In this document: positions 54,377-63,043 of the stretch, in pieces
Position numbering within the stretch: position 1 is the first letter of the stretch
Layout of the letters: every line of letters begins with the position of its first letter
Origin: Thermoanaerobacterium sp. RBIITD
Lineage (GTDB): Bacteria > Bacillota > Thermoanaerobacteria > Thermoanaerobacterales > Thermoanaerobacteraceae
Assembly: GCF_900205865.1 (NCBI RefSeq)
Contig: NZ_LT906662.1
Location: forward strand, 744,001 to 808,000
DNA length: 64,000 bases
Direction: 5' to 3'
Made by a program: the position numbers and the translations under genes
Notes under the pieces: model-generated
What the model was told of the DNA's origin: nothing
Database searches by the model: none
What the model saw: only the letters and a program-made list of their open reading frames with translations

Positions 54377-56210
54377 GAGTATTCTCGGCAACTTCTGTTG
54401 CCTGATATAACTGAATTTCAGGAGACATATTTAAAATTTATCCCCCAAAATTTCATTCTGAAATCATTTTTCGATTTCCAATTCATTTACATCTTTATTT
54501 ACATTGTAAGAATTTTTTTCTTTGTTTTTCCTTCTTCTAACATATTTGGTTACATTCTATCTTGACTTTTTTTAATCACCACAATAATCGAAATGGATGG
54601 TGTTTTTACCATACTACTTGCTATTGAGGTGATTTTATGTTGGGCGCATGGCGTTCGCATTCTGATTATCAGTCTTTCCTTGTCGAAAATATTCGGCATA
54701 TTTATGCTTCAGATAAAAATTGTGTCCTTCAATTTTCTGAAGCTTTATCTAAACTCTATAATTTGGATCTTGATGTTCTTAAACCTGTGGTTGAACCTTA
54801 TTACTCTAATACTGGTTCTCCAGCCAAAAACCAACCTAAAGTTTTTCGGTCTTTTATGCTTATGTCTATGCTTAAGTGCCACAGTATTACTAAATGGGTT
54901 TACATGCTTCATCATGATGATCTTTTGTGCTACATGATTGGCGTATCCCCTGATAATATTCCTGGTGTTGGCACTCATTATGACTTGATTAACAGGTTTT
55001 GGCTTGAGGATCCTGATATTGAAAGAGACCGACAGGTTTCTCTCCATCCTTTTAAACGCAAACCACGTAAAAAGCTTGCTAAAAATCAGAAGCTTCCACC
55101 ACGCCACCCTGGTATTATACAGAAATTTGTTGATTTGGCTTTACAGGGTAAAATTTTGAATCAAGGCTTGAGAAGCTTTTTCAACAAATTTTTGCCTATG
55201 TTGCTGTTAGGCCTTCCGCTGAAGCCGGTATCCTCGGTGATACTGAAAAACTTTCTATCTCAGGTGATGGTACTTGTATTAAGACTGGCGGAAGTCCTTT
55301 CGGTATTAGAACTTGTGATTGTGCTAAAAATGGTATTTTTAATTGCGATTGCCATCGCAAGTTCTCTGACCCTGATGCTCGCTATGGTTGGGATAGTTAT
55401 CATGAGACTTGGTTTTATGGTTATTCTGGTTATTTTTTGGTTACATATAACGAGGAGCTTAAATCTGATATTCCTATTTATCTTCGCTTAGTTGAGGCTC
55501 CTCGTTATGATGGTGTTACTGCTATTGTTGCTTTGTCTGAAGCAAGGGCTTTGTATCCTGATTTTGTTTTTGATAAATTTATTGGTGATTGTGCTCACGA
55601 TAATCACCCCACTTACCATCTTCTTAATAAGTGGAATATTAAACCTATAATTCCTCTTAACAAGAAGAATAAAGGTAAAAGCCAGTACCAAGGTACTGTT
55701 AAAATCAATGAAAATGGTATTCCTGTCTGTATGGCAGGATTACCTATGGTTTACAATGGTTTTATGAAAGACCGCAATAGAATTAAATGGCGCTGTCCTT
55801 TTGCAACTGGTAAGGTTGATTCATGCAATTGTAAAGATAAGTGCTCCTCTTCTGATTATGGCAGAACTATTTATACGAAGCCTTCTTTTGACCCTCGCCT
55901 ATTCACTGCCATTCCACGTGGTTCTGATGAATGGAAGGAGGAGATGAGAAAGCGAACTTCTTCTGAGCGTGTTAATAAAAGGCTTCTTAATGATTATGAG
56001 TTAGAGCTATCTAAAACCAGAGGCAAAAAGCGCTGGTCTTTCTGGATTATGATACACTCTATTAATATCCATCTTGATGCTAGATTGAAAAAATCTAAGT
56101 TTAATTTTATTTCCTCTTTTCTTATTTTTATCGCAAAGTCATTGTTATTTTTTGTATTTAATTTCTAATTTATGTCATTACATGATGCTGGAAACTAGTT
56201 TCCGAAATCA
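54377..56210 (+). mobile_element. DDE insertion sequence, copy 2, with 3' deletion
   Basis: Nearly identical to 44106-46075 but about 135-150 nt shorter. Sequence between two ATTTTATTTC repeats (after 45833 in copy 1) is missing. The right end varies slightly (GGAAACTAGTTTCCG). Confidence 0.78.
54637..56168 (+). pseudogene. IS transposase, two frames and altered C-terminus (copy 2)
   Basis: Same -1 break as copy 1, near 55170. The last residues of copy 1 (SMLDGLLDRAA) are replaced by SFLIFIAKSLLFFVFNF because of the 3' deletion. Otherwise identical in the parts compared. Confidence 0.75.
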
Positions 56211-56364
56211 CTCAATATAATTTGATAGATTAAAGTTAATTAGATTCAATTACTTAGTAAAATTCATTCTTTGAATTTTCTTAAACCACCAACCCCTCTG
56301 CGAAATTGAATTTTTTTGTAAACAAGCATTGTTGTAGTTTAAGTCAAATTTCCTCACTATTTAT

Positions 56365-56473
56365 CAAGGTATACGACTCCCATTTTTGTAGCTTTACATA
56401 TGCAATCTCTAATAGATTGTGCATTAATTTCTTCTCCATAATATAGAACAAATTTCTCATACATTTCGTTACA
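56365..56473 (-). pseudogene. Regulator remnant: promoter copy 4 joined to a LuxR-type C-terminus
   Basis: 56436-56473 is a TGTAAC-17-TGTTCTATATTATGG regulator promoter. Directly after it the minus strand reads AQSIRDCICKATKMGVVYLD, the C-terminus of the 59757-60506 type (KSIRDCIYKATKIGVI). The entire GAF domain is deleted. It resembles the HTH-only gene at 10888. Confidence 0.7.
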
Positions 56474-56541
56474 GTTTTTTATAATAATTTTTTTATTTTA
56501 TGCATAAAAATAGCCCCTAAAGGGCAATTAATATATTTGTT

Positions 56542-57180
56542 TTACAAATTCACAGTTCTACTACATACATTAGTAACATGCTTGTCATGTGTAACTATAA
56601 TTATTGTTTTTCCTTCTTCATTTAAATTCTTTAATATTTTCATTATTTCATCCCTATTATCGGCATCTAATGACCCTGTTGGCTCATCTGCTAATATTAG
56701 TTCACACGGCTTTAATAAAATTCTTGCTATTGCCACCCTTTGCTGTTCTCCACCGGAAAGTTCATATATTTTTTTCTTTAATGGTATATCTAAACCGACT
56801 TTTTTTAATGCATCTATCTTCAACTTTTCTTTTTCTTTTTTTGTTTTTTTGGAATATATGAGTGGGATTTCAAGATTATAATCTATAGTTTCATTATCAA
56901 TAAGCGCATAGTTTTGAAACAAATACGATACTTTTGTCCTTAATATTCTTATCGCTTTACCTGAACCGATTTGTGGATTTACCTCATCAAATAATTTGAT
57001 AGTACCGCTTGTTGGTCTCTCTAGCAATCCTATTATATTTAGAATTGTTGTCTTTCCAGAACCACTTCTCCCTGTTATTGCTACCATCTCTTTCTCTTGA
57101 ACATTCAAATTCATATGGTTTAAAACTACATGGTCACCATAAGCTTTAGTTATATCTATAAGTTCACATACATTTTTCAT
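56542..57180 (-). CDS. Bacteriocin-type ABC transporter ATPase (lactococcin 972 group)
   Basis: 212 residues, LolD/MacB-like: Walker A GRSGSGKTTIL, Q-loop YLFQNYALIDNETI, signature LSGGEQQRVAIARI, Walker B LILADEPTGSLD. The YALIDNETI-type Q-loop is typical of the lactococcin-972 export group. 3 nt after the 788-aa membrane protein. Confidence 0.88.
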   Translation of the reverse strand: MKNVCELIDITKAYGDHVVLNHMNLNVQEKEMVAITGRSGSGKTTILNIIGLLERPTSGTIKLFDEVNPQIGSGKAIRILRTKVSYLFQNYALIDNETIDYNLEIPLIYSKKTKKEKEKLKIDALKKVGLDIPLKKKIYELSGGEQQRVAIARILLKPCELILADEPTGSLDADNRDEIMKILKNLNEEGKTIIIVTHDKHVTNVCSRTVNL

Positions 57181-57183
57181 TTA

Positions 57184-59550
57184 TTAAGCCCCTTTCTTTA
57201 TTATGTTCACCTTGTTTCTATTCTCTATTACCGTAAGTGAAATAGCAGATGCTAAAAGCTCTACCAAAATAGGTATAAATGCTATAATTAGGTATACTAC
57301 AATATTAGGCACGTTACTCTCTATGTGTATATTGAACAATCCCAATATAAAAGCTAAAATTTTGTTCAAGTTCATAAAATAGCAAATTACATAGCCAATA
57401 AATAACAGTATTATCCATGTTGCTAAAAACAATAAAAAGCATTCTTTATACGTTCTGAAAAAGCCTGTACCAAATATTCTTCGCACAATAAACTTATATT
57501 TATATTCGCTGAAAAAAATTATCACATTTTGTACTGCAAGTACTATTATAGCAGCTAATATTACTATCAGTTCCATAATACTCATATTTAAACTTTTTTC
57601 TGCACTATATATTTGTTTTAAATAAAATTCACCTGGCAATACTAGTTGTTTTAGACTGTCGTCCAATTTTAATTCTTTTATTGTGGGTTTCAATGTTTTA
57701 TATGTAAGCAAAGCATCTCTATTGATAAGCCTTACTTTCATCGGGTCACTTAAACCTCCACCAGAAGCACTAGCCTTATCATACATAGTGCTATTCTTTT
57801 CTGTCATGACTTGTATAATCGGATCAACTATAACATTGTGTGCCTTAGGAGCTACCTCTGGATCAAAGCTAAATATCTTTTGATTATTAGCAGTCCAAAT
57901 CACTTCGATATTTTGATTCTGATGATTCTGTATATTTTCTGGAATCATTCCATCTGGAATCTTTTCATTCTTATGATTTTTCTCTATATATTCAAACATC
58001 ACTTGTAATGTAAGTTTTCTATTTTTTTGAATATTGCTTATTATCTTATCTGCATTGTACCGATATTTATACGGTATTAATACTACCCAATCAGTCGTAT
58101 CCTCCCGTACATAAACAGGCTTTTTATTTACATCCATCACTGGAAATTGCTTTAAGTAATTAGGATTAACTGTTATTGTCTTAATAAGTTTAGGTATGTT
58201 TTTTTCTTTTTCTATTCGTTCCCTTTCTTTCTGTACTTCCGGTGGCAACTCTTGATACTGTGCAGCACAAATGTATATTGAGCCCATCTTATTAAGTATT
58301 GGATAAAGCTTACTATATCTCTCTATAAATCCTTCTTCCCAATGACCGTAATCCTCACCAGGTTCTAGTATGCCTCCAATCGGATAAAACACACCATAAT
58401 CCTTTATCTTTTCCCAGTTTTTCATCTCTTTTTGATTTTTTGATATGTACATAATTTGATTAAACGCAGATAGACCTATTATGATCGCCAATACAGAGCA
58501 TACAACTTTAAGCACTGTATTTATTGTAAAGATGCCAAAAGTATTTTTATAATTTTTTATTGTATCGCTTATTTTAATCCTTGAAATATAAACGTAAGAA
58601 AAAAGCGAAACAATTGTTATTATGATATATATCTTAAGCTGATTCATAATGGTTTTATACAAAAATTGAGCTGTTGTATCTTTTATAAATGCGATAAGTA
58701 ATAGCGATATGGCTTCGGAAAGAACAAGCATGGTTAAAAGCAGTTTTCCAATCAGCAAATACCATATTCTAATATTTGATATACCATGCATTTTTACTAT
58801 TCCTATCCTTTTTGATTCGTTAAATATATAGTATATAAATAATATTAATACAATAATTAAAATTACATCATTGTAATTTTTAAAAACTCCACCTGCCCCT
58901 CTGTCTAAATCCTTTATACCGCCTTGATCGGTATTTTTAACAAGATTTTCAGAATTGATTCTTTGCTTAGGAATTTCCTTAGAAAGAACTTCATTAAAGT
59001 TATCAGTTAAAGTATTTATAAATTTATTAAACTCATCGTCGTTTTGCACCTCTACGTAATAATCGTCAGCCACAGGGAATTCATCGTAAGAGGACTTAAG
59101 AGACTTTATTTCAACAAGATCGTTACCGCCAAATTCTTTTAAAACTCCTACTTGACTTGTAACTCTACTATCTTTTGTTGAAATATAAAAGTTACTATTC
59201 TGTGTATCATCAGCAGTTAAAAATCTGCCACTTTTAAGTCTGAAAACATCAAAAAAATGAGTTTTATCTGTTAGAAGCACGTATTTTTTGATTTGTGCTT
59301 TGTCATTTTTATCAAAAGTTACCTCTGTTCTAAAGATGTTGACATTGCATTGCTTTGCAGTTTTTAAAATTATAGGATAAACTAATTGTGGGCTAGCCAA
59401 AGCACCTGCATCGGGAATAACAAATTCTCTTGCAATATTCTTTTCTACATATGCCATTTTACTAAGCTCTTCAGCTCTAGTTTGGTATAATACTGCAGAA
59501 AATGAAATTATACATGCTAAGATGAGAAAACCTATTATTGCTTTTTTCAT
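57184..59550 (-). CDS. Bacteriocin-associated membrane protein (DUF1430 type)
   Basis: 788 residues: N-terminal helix (1-24), external region with IAREFVIPDAGALASPQLVY, a four-helix block at about 230-340 (YNDVILIIVLILFIYYIFNE), a second external region of about 270 residues, and three C-terminal helices (SIMELIVILAAIIVLAVQNV onward). This FtsX-like layout matches the large membrane partner of lactococcin-972 ABC systems. It probably exports or gives immunity to a bacteriocin. No lactococcin-972-like peptide gene was seen next to it. Confidence 0.85.
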   Translation of the reverse strand: MKKAIIGFLILACIISFSAVLYQTRAEELSKMAYVEKNIAREFVIPDAGALASPQLVYPIILKTAKQCNVNIFRTEVTFDKNDKAQIKKYVLLTDKTHFFDVFRLKSGRFLTADDTQNSNFYISTKDSRVTSQVGVLKEFGGNDLVEIKSLKSSYDEFPVADDYYVEVQNDDEFNKFINTLTDNFNEVLSKEIPKQRINSENLVKNTDQGGIKDLDRGAGGVFKNYNDVILIIVLILFIYYIFNESKRIGIVKMHGISNIRIWYLLIGKLLLTMLVLSEAISLLLIAFIKDTTAQFLYKTIMNQLKIYIIITIVSLFSYVYISRIKISDTIKNYKNTFGIFTINTVLKVVCSVLAIIIGLSAFNQIMYISKNQKEMKNWEKIKDYGVFYPIGGILEPGEDYGHWEEGFIERYSKLYPILNKMGSIYICAAQYQELPPEVQKERERIEKEKNIPKLIKTITVNPNYLKQFPVMDVNKKPVYVREDTTDWVVLIPYKYRYNADKIISNIQKNRKLTLQVMFEYIEKNHKNEKIPDGMIPENIQNHQNQNIEVIWTANNQKIFSFDPEVAPKAHNVIVDPIIQVMTEKNSTMYDKASASGGGLSDPMKVRLINRDALLTYKTLKPTIKELKLDDSLKQLVLPGEFYLKQIYSAEKSLNMSIMELIVILAAIIVLAVQNVIIFFSEYKYKFIVRRIFGTGFFRTYKECFLLFLATWIILLFIGYVICYFMNLNKILAFILGLFNIHIESNVPNIVVYLIIAFIPILVELLASAISLTVIENRNKVNIIKKGA

Positions 59551-59656
59551 ATCATTGATCCCCTATTTAACTTAAAATTTTGCATGCCAGACATTTAAAG
59601 TAATTTACAGGGAGAAATTACCGGTAATTCTCTTATCTTCAGAATAATACATATAA

Positions 59657-59756
59657 GTGTATATGTCTACTGTCCAAAAGTATCAATTTTATTTAAACTT
59701 GAACCTATTTTTGTACTAAAGTACAAATCAAGAATAAATTTTGTACTTTTGGATAG
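59657..59756 (-). promoter_or_regulatory. Exporter promoter region with LuxR-type sites
   Basis: Contains the 28-bp site GTCTACTGTCCAAAAGTATC + AATTTTAT (59665-59692), GTACTAAAGTAC (about 59718) and TTGTACTTTTGGATAG (about 59741-59756). It lies between the regulator stop and the 788-aa gene, matching the regulator-operator-target order of the modules. Confidence 0.6.
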
Positions 59757-60506
59757 TTATATGACTCCAATTTTTGTGGCTTTATATATGCAATCTCTTA
59801 TAGATTTTGCCTTAAAAATTTTTCTTAATTTATTTTTATGATATTTTACATTGCTTATTGAAACGTATATTTTTTTTGATATCTGGCTATCTGTATACCC
59901 ATATGCCAATAATTTTAATATCCCTATGTCAATTGCATCTAATCTATTTAATATTTCTTTCGCGCTTAATTCATAATAATCTGATTCTATAGTCTTTTTT
60001 AAAAAAAGCAATAAAACTTTATGTACATCATTTATATCATTACAAGTCGTTATATCTATTACTCCTAAAATATTTGAATCTTTATCAAATATAGGAGCAG
60101 CTATACAGGACAAATCTTTAAAACATTCTATATAATGCTCTTTTTTTCTTACAAATGATAACTTACCAGTATTTAATACCATTGAAATGGCGTTTGTTCC
60201 AGCATTCAATTCATCTAAAACCATCCCACTTTTCATTAAATAGTTTACCTCTGCAGATTTATCAAATGATTTTATATCTAAAACAATACCATTTTTATCT
60301 GTTATAATGAGTACGCTGTCAGTTAATGCTATTGTTCCATCTAATTTCTCTACTATATTTTTAAATGCATCAGCCAAAAAATTATTTTCTAATTGAACAG
60401 GATTAATATTAGGTATTATTGATTTATTAAGTCCGCTTTTTGAACACCTTCCCCAAGATATTTCAAATATATCTCTATCTTTATCAGTGCTTACGATTTC
60501 AATCAT
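59757..60506 (-). CDS. GAF-LuxR transcriptional regulator
   Basis: 249 residues, intact. GAF region with DSVLIITDKNGIVLDIKSFD, ELNAGTNAISMVLNTGKLSF and EHYIECFKDLSCIAAPIFDK (the same AcoR-like signature as the module regulators). HTH LAYGYTDSQISKKIYVSISN, VKYHKNKLRKIF. GAGGAGAG is next to the ATG. Probably controls the exporter genes downstream, and perhaps 40175 in trans. Confidence 0.87.
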   Translation of the reverse strand: MIEIVSTDKDRDIFEISWGRCSKSGLNKSIIPNINPVQLENNFLADAFKNIVEKLDGTIALTDSVLIITDKNGIVLDIKSFDKSAEVNYLMKSGMVLDELNAGTNAISMVLNTGKLSFVRKKEHYIECFKDLSCIAAPIFDKDSNILGVIDITTCNDINDVHKVLLLFLKKTIESDYYELSAKEILNRLDAIDIGILKLLAYGYTDSQISKKIYVSISNVKYHKNKLRKIFKAKSIRDCIYKATKIGVI

Positions 60507-60589
60507 CTCTCCTCACCTATAATATCTTTATTCTAATGCCCATAAAATCAAATTTATTTTTCTTATATATTTGATGAACATATCCACTC

Positions 60590-60627
60590 CCAAAATATAT
60601 AACAAATTTATTGCCTATTTCGTTACA
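60590..60627 (-). promoter_or_regulatory. TGTAAC-type regulator promoter, copy 5
   Basis: TGTAAC, 17 nt, TGTTATATATTTTGG, about 85 nt before the regulator start at 60506. Confidence 0.55.
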
Positions 60628-60797
60628 GTTTTTATAAAAATTTTTTAGTCATAAAAAATTAGACCATAAGCATTATTAATCATATAATTTACATACAGAA
60701 ATTTTCGTTAAATATCTTACAGAAAAAGTTTTATGATATAATCTTTTTGACATGTTTTAAATTTTGTTCATAAGCATGGACGAGGGAGGGAAGAAAT

Positions 60798-61355
60798 TTG
60801 CTCATCTTATTTGACACAATTACAGATGAATGCCAAAGAAAAAAAGTCGAAGATATATATGTAAATTACAGTAGGGATATGTTTAAAATGGCATACAACA
60901 TTTTAAACGACTATCAATTGGCACAAGATGCTGTCCAATCCGCTTTCATAAATATTATCAATTACATTGAAAAAATTTCTGATTATGACTGTAACAAAAT
61001 AAGGGCATTAGTTGTTATTATAGTTAGAAACATCTCAATAAATATGTACAATAAAATAAAGAGGCAAAAAAATTTATTTATTGAAGATGCGGATGAATTT
61101 TTCCATGATGACTCAGAGCCGTTTGACGAGAAGATAATAAACAGTGACATTTTTAGAAGAGTATCTGAAAAAGTAAAGGAGCTAAAGACAGAGTACGCAG
61201 ACATTATTTCTTTAAAATACTATTACGGATACTCAAATAAAGACATCGCAAATCTTTTAAACATCACGGAAGACAATGTAAGAGTAAGACTGTATCGTGC
61301 GCGGCAAAGCCTTAAGAATGCTTTATACGAGTATAAAGGAGATGTTGAAATATGA
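60798..61355 (+). CDS. ECF-type RNA polymerase sigma factor
   Basis: 185 residues, start TTG 60798 with GGGAGGGAAG upstream. Region 2: FKMAYNILNDYQLAQDAVQS, AFINIINYIEKI. Region 4: YADIISLKYYYGYSNKDIAN followed by LLNITEDNVRVRLYRARQSL. Couples to the anti-sigma gene by a 4-nt overlap. Regulon unknown; it is the only sigma factor in the window and thus the candidate for the TGTAAC promoters. Confidence 0.9.
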   Translation: MLILFDTITDECQRKKVEDIYVNYSRDMFKMAYNILNDYQLAQDAVQSAFINIINYIEKISDYDCNKIRALVVIIVRNISINMYNKIKRQKNLFIEDADEFFHDDSEPFDEKIINSDIFRRVSEKVKELKTEYADIISLKYYYGYSNKDIANLLNITEDNVRVRLYRARQSLKNALYEYKGDVEI

Positions 61356-62104
61356 AAGACCTTTACAATGAAAAGCTAAAATCTGAAAGCAAAATATTTG
61401 AGGCATTGCTGGAATATGCAGGGGCTTGCCATGTAAACAACATAATTAATGAACTGGAAGAAGCCAATAGTGAAGAAATACCTTATCCTAAAGAATTAGA
61501 CATTAAAATTAGAAAGATGTTAAGACATCACAAAAGAAAAGAAGCAGTCAAAAAATTCTTCATCTCAGCAAAAAAAGCTTTCCCAAAAGTAGCTGTATTC
61601 TTCTTTGTGGCTTTTATAGGTTTTACCGTGGCAATAACAACTGTTTCTGCATTTAGGACTCGCGTCTTTAATCTCATAATTGAAATCAAAAAAGATTATA
61701 CAGACATAAAATTAAAAGAAAACAATGAACCCAGTACGTCTTCTTCCACATCCATGATTCCATCCAACTGGGATAATGAATATTATCTTTCATACGTGCC
61801 ACATGGGTTCAAGATAAGCAAGGTAGAGTCACAGGAAGTAACCAAAATCATTCAGTATACAAATGACAAAGGCGATTTCATAATTTTCAGCCAAAGCTCA
61901 AACGAAAACACTGACATGATGGTAGACACAGAAAATGCCATCACACAAAAGATAGATATAAACGGCCATGAAGGCATATTAGTTGAAAAAAATGGGCTAA
62001 ACACGATCGTTTGGCGTAAAGATAATAACTTATTTTCCCTCATGTCAAAGATCGATAAGAATGAACTTATAAAAGCTGCTAAAAGCGCAAAAATAAATAA
62101 ATAA
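61352..62104 (+). CDS. Anti-sigma factor with DUF4367-like C-terminal domain
   Basis: 250 residues. The cytoplasmic N-terminal part (1-75) binds sigma in this class. One helix (VAVFFFVAFIGFTVAITTVS) follows, then an external domain with YYLSYVPHGFKISKVESQEV, a DUF4367 hallmark. The ATG overlaps the sigma stop (ATGA). Confidence 0.85.
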   Translation: MKDLYNEKLKSESKIFEALLEYAGACHVNNIINELEEANSEEIPYPKELDIKIRKMLRHHKRKEAVKKFFISAKKAFPKVAVFFFVAFIGFTVAITTVSAFRTRVFNLIIEIKKDYTDIKLKENNEPSTSSSTSMIPSNWDNEYYLSYVPHGFKISKVESQEVTKIIQYTNDKGDFIIFSQSSNENTDMMVDTENAITQKIDINGHEGILVEKNGLNTIVWRKDNNLFSLMSKIDKNELIKAAKSAKINK

Positions 62105-62185
62105 AGTTAATTTTTTAGTTTTTTTCAAGGAAGCTATTAACAAAGGAAAATAATTATTTCCATACAAATAAAATTCATTTTGCAG

Positions 62186-62221
62186 TGTAACAAAATACCC
62201 TCTAAATTTGTATATATTATA
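62186..62221 (+). promoter_or_regulatory. TGTAAC-type promoter, plus-strand copy
   Basis: TGTAAC, 17 nt, TGTATATATTATATAG, about 25 nt before the start of the 36-aa peptide gene. Same core as the regulator promoters. Confidence 0.6.
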
Positions 62222-62246
62222 TAGAAAACTATATTGAGGGGAATTA

Positions 62247-62357
62247 ATGTTGAATAAATCTATTCTTAAAATTATTTTAGTATTTTGTTTAATTGTAATT
62301 TTGAATTTTATAATGTTCTATGGAATATTTACTTTATATGGAGCAATTCATCCATAA
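62247..62357 (+). CDS. 36-aa membrane peptide
   Basis: ATG 62247 with TTGAGGGG 5 nt upstream. Begins MLNKSILKIILVFCLIVILN, then FIMFYGIFTLYGAIHP. One long helix with a short basic start. Promoter-like motif before and terminator (62541) after support expression. Possible signalling or sigma-related peptide; not recognised. Confidence 0.6.
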   Translation: MLNKSILKIILVFCLIVILNFIMFYGIFTLYGAIHP

Positions 62358-62540
62358 ATAATGTATTTTAAATTACTAATATATTAAGGAACATATCTGG
62401 ATAAGAGGTTTTTAACTAAAACTTGTTAAAATGTGAGAATGAAGATAGTTTGTCATGTTTATTGGCAAAGCAGTACTGACACTCATTTAATATATAGCTT
62501 ACATAGAAAAGTGAACATTATTTGTGTTTTTCATCAAAAT

Positions 62541-62580
62541 AAAAAAACAGCACCATCTGAATATAGTGCTGTTCTTTTAT
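62541..62580 (+). terminator. Rho-independent terminator
   Basis: ACAGCAC-CATCTGAATATA-GTGCTGT followed by TCTTTT. About 185 nt after the 36-aa gene. Confidence 0.75.
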
Positions 62581-62619
62581 TCATTAGTAGATTTTTACCT
62601 CCAAATGCTTAATGATCCC

Positions 62620-62870
62620 AGTATAGCTTAATGCAGCAAAAGGGCAAACCTGACAGAATAAATGACAAAATTAGGTCCGGCATATTTTGCTGCTACGCCA
62701 ATCAACACAAAAATACCCGTTCCTATTATGGCTCCAATGCCAAAAAGAATAAGATCAAACCAGCTTAATGATTTTTTTAATGCATGTTTTTCATTATTTG
62801 TGTCTTAATTATCATGTCAAGAGACTTTTTTCTTAATGTATTTATATTTCCTTCATCTTTGTGAAATATC
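62620..62870 (-). pseudogene. Amino acid permease, N-terminal remnant
   Basis: Minus strand reads NNEKHALKKSLSWFDLILFG then IGAIIGTGIFVLIGVAAKYA, the start of an APC-superfamily permease. A frameshift near 62805 separates it from NTLRKKSLDMIIK further upstream. It ends after the first helix. Confidence 0.75.
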
Positions 62871-63043
62871 ACCAAATGTTATCCCTCTATATTTTTAATT
62901 GTAATTAATTAAGATATATTTTCCGTTGATTTTTTATGATTTTATTATATAATAATTTAATTTCGGCAATTGTACAAATAAGTTTTTAAGTGTTCAGAAT
63001 TTTTAATAATAAGGTTTAAAAAAATAACGCCATTAAGCGTTAA

